Assembly (NCBI RefSeq): GCF_004217415.1
Contig: NZ_SHLI01000001.1
Location: 1,364,001 to 1,428,000 of the forward strand
Direction of reading: 5' to 3'
DNA: 64,000 bases
Source: Spiribacter vilamensis
Lineage (GTDB): Bacteria; Pseudomonadota; Gammaproteobacteria; Nitrococcales; Nitrococcaceae
Shown here: piece by piece, positions 55,844 to 64,000 of the stretch
Position numbering within the stretch: the stretch's first letter is position 1
Layout of the letters: each line of letters opens with the position of its first letter
The notes under the pieces: model-generated
Seen by the model: the letters and a program-made list of their open reading frames with translations, nothing else
Told to the model about the DNA's origin: nothing
The model's database searches: none
Position numbers and translations under genes: made by a program

Positions 55844-56293
55844 ATGGCGTTGTTCAATCGAATCCTGGTCCCCGTCGACGGCTCGAGCGGCGCGATGTCC
55901 GCCCTGCACAAGGTGATCGGTCTGCAGCGACTGACCGGGGCCGAGGTGTTCGTGCTCTGCGTTTTCAAGCACCACAGCCTGCGCGAGGCATCGCTGTCGA
56001 TGGTCCGGCCGAGCCGCATGAATATGCCCGACGATGCACTCAAGGAGTACGCCACCGATATCGCGATGGCCGCCAAGCAGTCGGTGATCGACCACCATGT
56101 CCCGCATGATCGGGTCCGGGCGTTCGTGAAGGGCGGACGGCCGGCCAGTACCATCGTGCAGTTCGCGCGCCAGCGGGAGTGCGACCTGATCGTCATCGGT
56201 GCCCAGGGCACCACCGACGAGGCCAGCATGATCCTTGGCAGTGTCGCCCACCGCGTCGCCGGCGGGGCCCACTGCCCGGTCCTGGTGGTGTAG
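55844..56293 (+). CDS. teaD: Universal stress protein linked to the ectoine transporter
   Basis: 149 residues, UspA fold. I-L-V-P-V-D-G-S start and the ATP-binding signature G-x2-G-x9-G-S in [16 protein letters not shown] (~129-144). In Halomonas elongata, TeaD binds ATP and damps TeaABC activity. It is nine bases after the large permease gene, so it should be co-transcribed. Confidence 0.85.
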   Translation: MALFNRILVPVDGSSGAMSALHKVIGLQRLTGAEVFVLCVFKHHSLREASLSMVRPSRMNMPDDALKEYATDIAMAAKQSVIDHHVPHDRVRAFVKGGRPASTIVQFARQRECDLIVIGAQGTTDEASMILGSVAHRVAGGAHCPVLVV

Positions 56294-56300
56294 CCGGCGG

Positions 56301-57164
56301 TCAGCCGAACGCGAACAGCACGCCGGCGGCGACCAGCGCCATCCAGACGTAGATCGCACGCCGCAGCAGCGCATGCGCGTCGTCGACGGCCTCGGCGGTC
56401 AGATCCCGCGGCACGGTGGCCGGTGGCACGCCGAGTGCGGCCATCCCGGTCTCCGCCAGTCGGCGCGATGACGGCATCCCCGATTCGTCCTCCCAGACGT
56501 TCCAGGCGGCACTGAAATGCCCGGCCAGCGCCAGCGCCAGCGCCATCAACCGATCCGGCAGCCAGTCCAGCAGCGCGAGGAGTTTCTCGGCGCGGCCGCA
56601 GTAGCCCGGACCGGCGTTGTCATGGCAGTTGCCGAACGCCCGCGCCATCACGACCAGCCGATAGCCGAACGCCCCCAGCGGGCCGATCAGGACGAACCAG
56701 AGCACCGGGGCGAAAAGCCGGGTGCGGGCGCGCAGCACGAGATGCCCGACCGCCGCTTCGGGCATGGCCTCGAACGCCTCGCTCCGGTCGCGCCCACCGG
56801 AGAGCTGATGGAGGGCCGCCGCGGCGCCCGCCTCGTCACCCCGTCGCCAGGCCGCGGTAAAGGCGGCCACTTCGCTCTCCAGCGTCTCGCCACCGCCAAA
56901 CGCGAAGCACAGTGCCGCGACGCTGAGTGCGAGCCCGATCAGCCCCGATAGCGCATCGCCGAGCGTCCACTGCACCAGCGCCACGGGCAGCAGCAGCGGC
57001 ACCAGCACAAGCGTCAGGCCGAGGCCGTTATCCCAGGCCCGCAATGGCATCAGTCGCGCCTGCAGCCGGGCGGCATAGCGGAAGAAGCCGCGGGCGCTGC
57101 GCCAGCCGCCGGGCGGCAGATAGCCGTTAATGACTAGCGCTGCGATCAGTGCCAGGAGCTTCAT
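56301..57164 (-). CDS. ampE: AmpE-family membrane protein
   Basis: 287 residues from M-K-L-L-A-L-I-A-A-L-V-I. Four to five hydrophobic helices; W-x-D-N-G, R-F-G and the second-half G-P-x-G-A-F-G-Y-R are CobD/AmpE family features. Cytoplasmic stretch ~115-155 is long. AmpE is a putative sensory partner in the ampD-ampE operon. It overlaps ampD by four bases. Ends eight bases from teaD convergently. Confidence 0.85.
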   Translation of the reverse strand: MKLLALIAALVINGYLPPGGWRSARGFFRYAARLQARLMPLRAWDNGLGLTLVLVPLLLPVALVQWTLGDALSGLIGLALSVAALCFAFGGGETLESEVAAFTAAWRRGDEAGAAAALHQLSGGRDRSEAFEAMPEAAVGHLVLRARTRLFAPVLWFVLIGPLGAFGYRLVVMARAFGNCHDNAGPGYCGRAEKLLALLDWLPDRLMALALALAGHFSAAWNVWEDESGMPSSRRLAETGMAALGVPPATVPRDLTAEAVDDAHALLRRAIYVWMALVAAGVLFAFG

Positions 57165-57748
57165 AGCGAGACCACCCGACGCTGGGTAACCGGACAGTGG
57201 ATACCGAGGTTGCGCTGCAGTCGCTGCCACTCGAACCCGGGGCCCGGATCGCTCTTGCGCCCCGGCGCGATATGGCAATGACCGACGACCCGATCCGCGC
57301 CGATGGCGGGATAGGCAGCGCGCAGCGCCGTGATCAGGCGCTCAAGGGTCTCGTACTGGATGGTGCAGTAAGGCTGCGTATCGGTGCCTTCGAGTTCGAT
57401 ACCAATCGAGAAATCGTTGCAGTCGGACCGTCCCTGGAACATCGATCCGCCGGCATGCCAGGCGCGCTGGTCGAAGGGCACGTACTGCGTCAGATGCCCG
57501 TCGCGGGCAATCAGCACATGGGCGGAGACCCGCACCCCCGCAAGGTAGGCGAACCGCGGATCGTCCCGGGTATCGAGCTGGTTGGTGAAAAGCTCGGTGA
57601 TATGGCCTCCGCCGAACTGACCGGCGGGCAGGCTGATCCCGTGGACAACGATCAATTCCGGCCCATGGCCACTCGGCCGGGCACCCCGATTTGGCGAGTC
57701 GACGAAAGATGCCCCCGCGATGAGACCCGACGCCTTATCTACCTGCAT
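57161..57748 (-). CDS. ampD: 1,6-anhydro-N-acetylmuramyl-L-alanine amidase
   Basis: 195 residues. Amidase_2 fold with zinc ligands His in I-V-V-H-G-I-S-L-P (~36), His in G-H-C-H-I-A-P-G-R-K-S-D-P-G (~153) and Asp in the same motif (~163), plus the F-G-G-G-H-I substrate loop. Cleaves stem peptides from anhydro-muropeptides in the cytoplasm (no signal peptide) for cell-wall recycling. ATG chosen at M-Q-V-D-K. Confidence 0.92.
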   Translation of the reverse strand: MQVDKASGLIAGASFVDSPNRGARPSGHGPELIVVHGISLPAGQFGGGHITELFTNQLDTRDDPRFAYLAGVRVSAHVLIARDGHLTQYVPFDQRAWHAGGSMFQGRSDCNDFSIGIELEGTDTQPYCTIQYETLERLITALRAAYPAIGADRVVGHCHIAPGRKSDPGPGFEWQRLQRNLGIHCPVTQRRVVSL

Positions 57749-57832
57749 GAATGACCGTCCCCTTTGACTAACACCCCCAGCCGGCGGGAATGATAGCATT
57801 CCGCCTGCCTTATGGTTCCGGGGGATCATCCC

Positions 57833-59839
57833 ATGTCCGAATCGCCGCTCTCCACGAACCGCCTCGCGACGGCGACCAGCCCCTACCTGCGCCAGCACGC
57901 CGGCAACCCGGTTCACTGGCAGCCATGGGACGAGGCCGCCCTGGCGGAGGCCCGGCGTCTGGACCGTCCGATCCTGCTCTCGATCGGTTACTCGGCCTGC
58001 CACTGGTGCCACGTCATGGCGCATGAGTGCTTCGAGAACCCGGCGATCGCCGAGCAGATGAACGCCTCGTTCATTAATATCAAGGTCGACCGCGAAGAGC
58101 GTCCGGATCTCGATCGCATCTATCAGACCGCCCATCAACTCCTGGTGGGCCGCGGCGGTGGCTGGCCACTGACGCTGTTCCTCACGCCCGATCAGATGCC
58201 GTTTTTCGCGGGGACCTACTTCCCGGCGGAACCGCGCCAGGGCATGCCCGGTTTCGGTGATGTCATGGACCGCATCACCCGGGTCTGGCGCGATCATCGT
58301 GACGAGATCGACGAGCAGAATGCCGATCTCCAGCGCGTACTCGACCGGCTGAGCCGTGCGCAAGGCGGTAACGCAATCCCCGATCGGGCTCCCATCGATG
58401 CCGCCCGCCACCAGCTAGGCGAGCGCTTCGACCCCGCCCATGGCGGTTTCGGGAGTGCGCCGAAATTCCCGCAGCCGATGGCCCTCGAGCGCCTGCTGCG
58501 GCAGTACGCACGCAGCCAGCAACACGGCGAGACCGACCGCGGCGCCCTGCACATGGCCTGCCACACCCTGCGGCGGATGGCGCTGGGCGGCATCTACGAC
58601 CAGGTCGGGGGCGGTTTTGCCCGCTACAGCGTCGATAACGAGTGGATGATCCCGCATTTCGAGAAAATGCTCTCCGACAACGCGCTTTTGATCGGCGTGG
58701 CGACGGATGCCTTCCAGGCCACCGGCGATCGGTTCTTCCGCCGCATCGCCCGCGAGACCGCCGAGTGGGCCCTGCGCGAGATGGAATTGCCCGACGGCGG
58801 CTTTGCCACGTCGCTGGACGCGGATAGCGCCGACGGCGAAGGCGCATTTTATCTGTGGACGCCCGAGGCGGTCCGCGCCGTCGTGGATGCCGATGAGGCC
58901 GAGCTGGTGATCCGTCGCCTGGGTCTGGACGAGAAGCCCAACTTCGACGGGCGCTGGCACCTGCAGGTGCACATGGCCTTCTCCGAGCTGGCGAAGGTGT
59001 TGCATACACCGCGCCAGACGCTGGTGGAGCGCTGGAAATCGGCCCAGCAAAAACTCCGCGCCGCCCGCGATCAGCGCCCGCACCCGGCTCGCGATGACAA
59101 GGCACTGACCGCCTGGAACGCGCTGATGATCCGCTCACTGGCCCGCGCCGGGCGCTTCCTCGATCTGCCCGATCTCATCGACGCCGCCGAGCGCACCGAG
59201 GCATTCATCAAGGCCCGCCTCGAGGATGGCTATCTGGATGATTACGCCTTTCTGCTGGCCGCGCTGATCGAGCTGCAGCAGGCGCGCTGGTCGGATGCGC
59301 GGACGCAGTGGGCGCAAACCCTTGCTGATACGTTGCTGACGCGATTCGAGGACGGCGACGCCGGCGGGTTCTATTTCACCGCCCACGACCACGAGGCCCT
59401 CATCCAGCGGCCGCGTACCTGGGCCGACGATGCCCTGCCGGCCGGCAATGGCGTAGCGGCGCTGTCGCTCAACCGCCTCGGGCACTGGCTGGGCGAGCCG
59501 CGCTACCTGGCGGCGGCGGAACGCACCCTCGCCGCCGCGGCGGACAGCATCGACCAAGCCCCTGCTGCCCATTGCAGCCTGCTCGATGCCCTTGATGAGC
59601 AGCTCGACCCGCCGCAGCTGGTGGTCATTCGCGGCGACGAGGCCACCCGCGCCGATCTCCGCGAGGTCGCCGAGGGCGGGCTCCAGCCCCAGCGCCTGAT
59701 CTTCACCCCCAGCCCGGCGCAGGCCACCGCCGCCGCGCCCGTCGAAGGCACCGGGGCCTGGGTCTGCCCCGGGCGGACCTGCCTGCCCCGCGCCACCAGC
59801 GCCGCCGAGCTCAGGGATCGTCTGAATACCCTGACCTGA
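57833..59839 (+). CDS. YyaL/SSP411-type thioredoxin-domain protein
   Basis: 668 residues. The N-terminal DUF255 thioredoxin-like domain opens N-R-L-A-T-A-T-S-P-Y-L-R-Q-H and has A-C-H-W-C-H-V-M (~53-60) and D-R-E-E-R-P-D-L-D (~84-92). The rest is an (alpha/alpha)6 barrel similar to N-acylglucosamine epimerases, with F-G-S-A-P-K-F-P-Q and D-N-E-W-M-I-P-H-F-E-K-M. The protein is widespread, cytosolic, with no agreed function. Divergent from ampD by 84 bases. Confidence 0.88.
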   Translation: MSESPLSTNRLATATSPYLRQHAGNPVHWQPWDEAALAEARRLDRPILLSIGYSACHWCHVMAHECFENPAIAEQMNASFINIKVDREERPDLDRIYQTAHQLLVGRGGGWPLTLFLTPDQMPFFAGTYFPAEPRQGMPGFGDVMDRITRVWRDHRDEIDEQNADLQRVLDRLSRAQGGNAIPDRAPIDAARHQLGERFDPAHGGFGSAPKFPQPMALERLLRQYARSQQHGETDRGALHMACHTLRRMALGGIYDQVGGGFARYSVDNEWMIPHFEKMLSDNALLIGVATDAFQATGDRFFRRIARETAEWALREMELPDGGFATSLDADSADGEGAFYLWTPEAVRAVVDADEAELVIRRLGLDEKPNFDGRWHLQVHMAFSELAKVLHTPRQTLVERWKSAQQKLRAARDQRPHPARDDKALTAWNALMIRSLARAGRFLDLPDLIDAAERTEAFIKARLEDGYLDDYAFLLAALIELQQARWSDARTQWAQTLADTLLTRFEDGDAGGFYFTAHDHEALIQRPRTWADDALPAGNGVAALSLNRLGHWLGEPRYLAAAERTLAAAADSIDQAPAAHCSLLDALDEQLDPPQLVVIRGDEATRADLREVAEGGLQPQRLIFTPSPAQATAAAPVEGTGAWVCPGRTCLPRATSAAELRDRLNTLT

Positions 59840-60021
59840 TCCGCCAGGGCATCTCGCCCGCCTGAAACCGGACTGTCACTGAATCGACAACCCACCGTCA
59901 TCTCATCGCCATCTTCGCGTCATCTCTTCGCGGCATTGTCATTACGAGTCGACGGCAGGGCTGGATCACGATTGTTGTTTTCCCGCAACGCTCCTGCCGA
60001 TCAGTTGAGAGTGATTCCTGT
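59840..60021 (+). other. Spacer upstream of porin promoter
   Basis: No gene or strong hairpin seen. It follows the YyaL-type gene and precedes the promoter below. Repeated TCATC/CATCTC words are visible but do not form a clear site. Confidence 0.3.
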
Positions 60022-60050
60022 TTGACATTGATAATCATTCTCATCTAAGT
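60022..60050 (+). promoter_or_regulatory. Promoter with embedded Fur box ahead of the porin
   Basis: TTGACA (60022-60027) is a perfect -35. TCTAAG at 60044-60049 is an acceptable -10 at 16-base spacing. Between them GACATTGATAATCATTCTC (60024-60042) matches 16 of 19 positions of the Fur consensus GATAATGATAATCATTATC. Fur-Fe2+ would block polymerase here. Confidence 0.65.
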
Positions 60051-60088
60051 TTCGACGCCCGTTTTTTACTCCAATGAGGAAGCAAGTG

Positions 60089-61105
60089 ATGAAGCACGCA
60101 CAGAAGATCGCCCTTTTCATGGCTGCCGGCATGGTCTCCGCCGGTGCCCACGCCGCCGATTTCGAGGTTGCCGACGGGACAACCCTGACTCTGGGCGGCG
60201 AGGTGGTGTTGAACTACCTGAGCAAAGACACGAAGGGCGGCGATTCCGAGACAGAATTCACCGACGACGGCTCCCTGGTTCTAATCGGTGCCGAGCGGGA
60301 TCTCGGCAACGGTTATGGCGCCTACGTTGAGGCCGAGTTTGAATACAACACACTGGGCGAGGGTGACGGCGACATCAGCCGCGGCGCCAGCGTCTTCGGC
60401 TTCACCGGCGATTTCGGCGAAATCCAGATCGGTGACAGCGACAACGTCTTCGAGGACCTGATCACCGACGCCATCGATCCGTTCGAGAATGCCAGTCTCG
60501 CGGATACCGACCGGACGCCGGAAGACAGTATGATCACCTACTACAGCCCGGACATGGGCGGTTTCTCCTATCGGCTGCAGACCCGGGTCAAGGACGAGAA
60601 CGATGTATTGGTGGAGAAGGGCGACGGCGGTAATCCGCCTGAAGTGAAGCCGTCTGGCAACGAGGTGAGCCTGATTGCCGCGGCCGCATACGACTTTGGC
60701 GGCATTACCCTGTCAGCCGGATATGACAATCGCGGGTCTGTAGATACCGAAGACGGCGACGCCGTTTTCGAGTCCGAGGATGCCGTCATGGGCCTGGCTG
60801 CTGTCGCCGATATCACCAGTAACGCCGAAGCGAGCTTCAGGTACGCACGCCAGGACAACAAGTCCGGCGATGATCTCGATCTGACCGGTGCTGCGCTGGT
60901 CTACAACTACGGTCCCGGTGATGTCTACGGCGCCGTGCAGGGCGTCTCGCAGGACGGAGAGGACAGCCGCACGCAGGTCGCCGGTGGTGTGAACTACGGC
61001 GTGGCCGACGGGCTGTTAATCTTCGCCGAGTACGGCAATTTCGACGGCGTCAGTGCGGGTGACAAGGACAAGCTGGCCGTCGCCGGCCTGATCCTCGAAT
61101 ACTAA
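60089..61105 (+). CDS. Gram-negative general porin, strongly acidic
   Basis: 338 residues from the second ATG; the first (60074) overlaps the GAGGAAG ribosome site. Signal peptide ends A-G-A-H-A-A. Sixteen-strand porin pattern with G-G-E-V-V-L-N-Y, G-A-E-R-D-L-G-N-G-Y-G-A-Y-V-E-A-E-F-E-Y, loop 3 (F-G-F-T-G-D-F-G-E-I-Q-I-G-D) and C-terminal aromatic L-E-Y instead of the usual final Phe. Loops are Asp/Glu-rich, as in halophile porins. Its promoter overlaps a Fur box, so expression should rise in iron starvation. Confidence 0.85.
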   Translation: MKHAQKIALFMAAGMVSAGAHAADFEVADGTTLTLGGEVVLNYLSKDTKGGDSETEFTDDGSLVLIGAERDLGNGYGAYVEAEFEYNTLGEGDGDISRGASVFGFTGDFGEIQIGDSDNVFEDLITDAIDPFENASLADTDRTPEDSMITYYSPDMGGFSYRLQTRVKDENDVLVEKGDGGNPPEVKPSGNEVSLIAAAAYDFGGITLSAGYDNRGSVDTEDGDAVFESEDAVMGLAAVADITSNAEASFRYARQDNKSGDDLDLTGAALVYNYGPGDVYGAVQGVSQDGEDSRTQVAGGVNYGVADGLLIFAEYGNFDGVSAGDKDKLAVAGLILEY

Positions 61106-61127
61106 TCCCGCTCACGGTTTCCATGTC

Positions 61128-62684
61128 CTAGAGATCGAGCGTGCCCTGGCCCGGCACCGTGCGCTGGCGACGCTGTCGCGGGCGCTCGGGGCTGGGGCTT
61201 CGGCTCGCGTGCTGGCGGCGGACCCGGGCCGACTCCCGGGTCAGGTCCCGGCTGGCCCGGTGCGCCTTGATCTTCTCCCGCGCCTCGCGGGCGGCCTGTT
61301 CGTGATCCACCACCGGCCAGGGGTAATCCCGGCCCAACCTCACGCCATAGCGCTGCTGAAGGCCTGCCGGCATTCGCCAGGGCTCGTGGATCCAGTCCGC
61401 CGACACAGCGACGAGTTCCGGCACCCAGTGGCGGATGTACGCCCCGTCCGCGTCCTGATCCCGGGACTGCTTGACCGGGTTGTAGATGCGCAGGGTGTTG
61501 ATCCCGGTCGTGCCCGACTGCATCTGGAACTGGCAGTAGTGGATACCCGGCTCGTAGTCGGTAAAAAGCCGCGCCAGCTGCTGCGCGGGCTCACGCCAGT
61601 GCATCCAAAGGTGATAGCTCGATACGGCCACGAGCATCGCCCGCATCCGAAAGTTGATCCACCCCTCGGCGCGCAGCTGGCGCATGCAGGCATCCACGAA
61701 GGGCAACCCGGTACGGCCCTCGATCCAGGCGGCCAGGCGCTCGGGATCGGCACCGGATTCATCGCGCAGGCCGTCATAGCCACGATGCATATTGCGGTAC
61801 TCGAGGGCCGGTTCGTCCTCGAACTTCTGGATGAAGTGGCAGTGCCAGTGCAGGCGCGATTCGAACGACTTGAGCGACTGCGCCCAGTTCGAGCGCGGGG
61901 CCTCGGCCTTGAGCGCCATCCAGCGGCGGCGGTGGGTCTGGACGATCTCGCGCAGCGACAGCGTGCCGTAGGCGATATGCGGCGAGAGCCGTGAACAGAC
62001 CCGCCAGGCCGACGCCGGGCTGGACATGCCCTGGCGATAGGTCTCGCCACGCGCATCCAGGAAGCTCTCCAGCAGCGCCTCGCCGGCCGCCCGACCGCCG
62101 GGCTGGCGGCCGGGACAGGGGATGTCGCCCACGCCGAGCTGCGTGGGAAGGGCTTCAACGGGATGGGTGGCCGCCCGCACGGCGGGGCCCGGATCGAGCG
62201 CCTCGCCCCGGCTCGGCAATGTTACCGGGCTCACCTTCATGCGCCGCTCCCAGTGCCCGGCCCACTCGTCGCGGCTCGCCAGTGGCCGGACCACGCCGAA
62301 CTGCGGGACCTCGTGGAAGGCCATGCCGGTCTGGCGACAGATACGGCGCACGGCGCGATCACGCCGATAGGTCCAGTCGCTGCCGGTCTCCTCGTGGGCA
62401 TGGATCGCCGCCACGCCGAGCGTCTCGTGCAGCCGGCGGAAGATGGCGGCGGCCTCGCCCTCGAACACCCACAGCCGCAGGCCGTAACCCGCCAGCGCGG
62501 TGTCCAGCTCGATCAGGCTCTCGCGGATGAACGCCCAGTGGCGCTGCGCGGTATCCGGCTGGCGCCAGTAATCGGGCTCGATGACATAGACCGGCAGCAC
62601 CGGCCCCGCGGCCATGGCCCGCGCCAGCGGGGCGTGATCGGCAATGCGCAGGTCGCGCTTGAACCAGACGATCTGCGCGCTCAC
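61128..62684 (-). CDS. Cryptochrome/photolyase family flavoprotein
   Basis: 518 residues. N-terminal photolyase domain ([16 protein letters not shown]) and C-terminal FAD-binding domain with [21 protein letters not shown] and [12 protein letters not shown] (~317-328). The [15 protein letters not shown] block replaces the common W-x-W-x-A-S-T-G. It could repair pyrimidine dimers or act as a cryptochrome. A basic C-terminal tail of ~45 residues is extra. Four-base overlap with the DUF2256 gene. Confidence 0.88.
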   Translation of the reverse strand: MSAQIVWFKRDLRIADHAPLARAMAAGPVLPVYVIEPDYWRQPDTAQRHWAFIRESLIELDTALAGYGLRLWVFEGEAAAIFRRLHETLGVAAIHAHEETGSDWTYRRDRAVRRICRQTGMAFHEVPQFGVVRPLASRDEWAGHWERRMKVSPVTLPSRGEALDPGPAVRAATHPVEALPTQLGVGDIPCPGRQPGGRAAGEALLESFLDARGETYRQGMSSPASAWRVCSRLSPHIAYGTLSLREIVQTHRRRWMALKAEAPRSNWAQSLKSFESRLHWHCHFIQKFEDEPALEYRNMHRGYDGLRDESGADPERLAAWIEGRTGLPFVDACMRQLRAEGWINFRMRAMLVAVSSYHLWMHWREPAQQLARLFTDYEPGIHYCQFQMQSGTTGINTLRIYNPVKQSRDQDADGAYIRHWVPELVAVSADWIHEPWRMPAGLQQRYGVRLGRDYPWPVVDHEQAAREAREKIKAHRASRDLTRESARVRRQHASRSPSPERPRQRRQRTVPGQGTLDL

Positions 62685-62881
62685 GATCGCCGCCGCTTTT
62701 TGCCGCCGGGCACGGCGCGCGGGGCGTCCGCCTCACCGCCCTCGTCCACAAGCTGTCGGTTACGCCGGCAGCGCTCCGAGCAGTAGCGCACGTTCTCCCA
62801 GTCGCGCGCCCACTTGCGCCGCCACTTGAAGTCACGGCCGCAGACCGGGCAGGTCTTGCTGGGCAGGGGCTTTTGCGCCAT
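62681..62881 (-). CDS. DUF2256 zinc-finger protein
   Basis: 66 residues. [16 protein letters not shown] and [10 protein letters not shown] form a treble-clef-like Cys4 site. Genes of this family are often found beside cryptochrome/photolyase genes, as here. It overlaps both the photolyase gene (ATGA) and the sirtuin stop (TGATG). Nucleic-acid binding is plausible from the basic residues. Confidence 0.88.
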   Translation of the reverse strand: MAQKPLPSKTCPVCGRDFKWRRKWARDWENVRYCSERCRRNRQLVDEGGEADAPRAVPGGKKRRRS

Positions 62882-63762
62882 CAGTTCGCCACCGCCCGGG
62901 CGGGCAGCGCCCGGATGATCCGCGCCAGCCCGTCGGCACAGTCGGCAGTGAGCCGCCCGCTGGCCTCGGCATCGCCACGGGTAATGCCCAGCCCCAGCAC
63001 ATAGACGGGCTTCCCGGCGGCCGCCGCGGCCCGCACGAACCGATAACCCGACCACACCATGAGCGACGAGCCCACCACCCACAGCGCGGAGGCGCTCTCC
63101 AGCGCCGCGAATGCCGCCGCCACCCGCGGCTTGGGAACGGTCTCGCCAAAGAAGGTCACCGCCGGCTTGAGCATCCCGCCGCAGGCCTCGCAGGTCGGCA
63201 CCACGAAGCGGTCGTAGTCCACATCACCGAGCTCGACGTCACCATCCGGCGCGGTGTAGCGGGCCTGCGCCGCGGCGGCCCAGTCGGGGTTGGCGGCCTC
63301 GAGCTGCGCCTGGTGTAGCGATCGCGGAATGACCCGCGCGCAGTCCCGGCACTCCACCCGGTCGAGGCGGCCGTGCAGGTCGAGGACATCCCGGCTGCCG
63401 GCGGCCTGGTGCAGGCCGTCGACGTTCTGGGTGATGACCGGCCCCACCACGCCTAGCTCACCCAGGGTCGCCAGCGCCCGGTGAGCGGGGTTGGGGCGCG
63501 CCTGCTCCACCGTTCGCCAGCCCACCAGGCTGCGGGCCCAGTAGCGCTTGCGGCCATACTCGCTGCCGGTGAACTCGGTGATCTGCATGGGCGAGCCGCG
63601 TTTCCAGCTGCCGCGGTGATCGCGGTAGTCGGGGATACCCGAGCCGGTGGAGACCCCGGCCCCGGTGATCACCATCACCGGGGCATGCGCCTCGAGGGCC
63701 GGCGCGAGGTCCGCCACCGACCATTCATCGGCGGCCTCGGGGAGTGGCCGGGATCTCGCCAC
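62881..63762 (-). CDS. Sirtuin, NAD-dependent protein deacylase
   Basis: 293 residues; GTG start with AGGAG nine bases upstream is preferred over an earlier TTG. The Rossmann core has [16 protein letters not shown] (~33-48), T-Q-N-V-D-G-L-H (~111-118) and catalytic His in L-D-L-H-G-R. The zinc module has C-R-D-C and C-E-A-C-G. It resembles class II sirtuins (SIRT4-like) by the D-Y-R-D-H-R-G start and W-A-R-S motif. Removes acyl groups from lysine using NAD+. First gene of the sirtuin-DUF2256-photolyase operon. Confidence 0.9.
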   Translation of the reverse strand: MARSRPLPEAADEWSVADLAPALEAHAPVMVITGAGVSTGSGIPDYRDHRGSWKRGSPMQITEFTGSEYGRKRYWARSLVGWRTVEQARPNPAHRALATLGELGVVGPVITQNVDGLHQAAGSRDVLDLHGRLDRVECRDCARVIPRSLHQAQLEAANPDWAAAAQARYTAPDGDVELGDVDYDRFVVPTCEACGGMLKPAVTFFGETVPKPRVAAAFAALESASALWVVGSSLMVWSGYRFVRAAAAAGKPVYVLGLGITRGDAEASGRLTADCADGLARIIRALPARAVAN

Positions 63763-63866
63763 GATGGGGGAACTCCTCTGTCCGATCGGCCTCAACAAAA
63801 CCTACGTTATACTGACAGGTCGAGGCGACCGGAATTCGGTTGCCGCAGGCCCTGGAGACTCAACCC

Positions 63867-64000
63867 TTGTTCGGACCCGTCAAACCCGCCCGCGCCAATG
63901 GCGTGGCGATGATCGTCATCCTCGGTGTCATCACCGCGTTCGCGCCCCTGTCCATCGACCTGTATCTGCCCAGTCTGCCACTGATCGAGCAGGATCTGTC
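63867..64000 (+). CDS. Bcr/CflA-type MFS drug exporter, 5' end only
   Basis: The frame runs off the right edge. A polar start is followed by V-A-M-I-V-I-L-G-V-I-T-A-F-A-P-L-S-I-D-L-Y and L-P-S-L-P-L-I-E-Q-D-L, the first helix and loop of Bcr/CflA multidrug exporters. The start is uncertain: TTG (63867) or a GTG 11 codons later. It is divergent from the sirtuin gene; TTATACT near 63807 may be a -10 element in the shared spacer. Confidence 0.7.
   Translation, partial: MFGPVKPARANGVAMIVILGVITAFAPLSIDLYLPSLPLIEQDL

Overview
The window reads as chromosome of a G+C-rich, moderately halophilic gammaproteobacterium, probably near Ectothiorhodospiraceae (Spiribacter/Halorhodospira-like). The grounds are gammaproteobacterial housekeeping genes (bamD-rluD-pgeF-clpB, glnB-nadE-sucD-sucC, ampD-ampE), a complete teaABCD-like ectoine TRAP importer with its stress protein, a very acidic porin, and a His/Gly-Gly type AspRS expected in bacteria that use GatCAB. 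The genus assignment is inference. No rRNA, tRNA or CRISPR array was seen.

1-3.6 kb is a small accessory patch: an edge-truncated secreted Ala-rich protein, an AbrB/PIN toxin-antitoxin pair, a RES toxin with a shortened antitoxin, a SecB-like chaperone, an AbrB antitoxin remnant, and three very small, overlapping, translationally coupled genes of unknown role.

3.7-28.4 kb, all on the minus strand, is a surface polysaccharide locus read from right to left. It starts with a MarR-type EPS regulator and a five-gene coupled operon. Three of those genes match the Campylobacter phosphoramidate pathway: glutamine kinase, gamma-glutamyl-CDP-amidate hydrolase and phosphoglutamine cytidylyltransferase. 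The other two are a formyltransferase-like protein and a CDP-glycerol-type phosphotransferase. Next come rmlD-rmlA-rmlC and fdtA-fdtC-fdtB (dTDP-Fuc3NAc type sugar), then glycosyltransferases mixed with four sulfotransferase genes (two broken), a wrecked wzx flippase, an EpsG/Wzy polymerase, and a PglK-like ABC flippase. Together they predict a sulfated, possibly phosphoramidate-decorated glycan exported by an ABC flippase after loss of wzx.

28.4-31.8 kb is a mobile/toxin-antitoxin island between the regulator and a WecA-like initiating transferase. It holds tandem 55-bp repeats, two long hairpins that share one core but have unrelated arms, a TnpB-only IS605-family element apparently sitting in a hicA remnant, and an intact hicAB pair.

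31.8-64 kb is mostly core: a wecA-like gene with a large extra membrane domain, DUF192, aspS, FmdB, DUF1614, yjjJ/hipA-like, an M24 peptidase homologue, an SDR, clpB, pgeF, rluD, bamD, glnB, nadE, sucDC, pilA plus a TadE-like gene, teaABCD, ampE-ampD, a YyaL-type protein, a porin behind a Fur-box promoter, photolyase-DUF2256-sirtuin, and the start of a Bcr/CflA exporter. Three copies of a ~100-bp module ending in a ribosome site and ATG are dispersed at 38.9, 40.4 and 41.5 kb.
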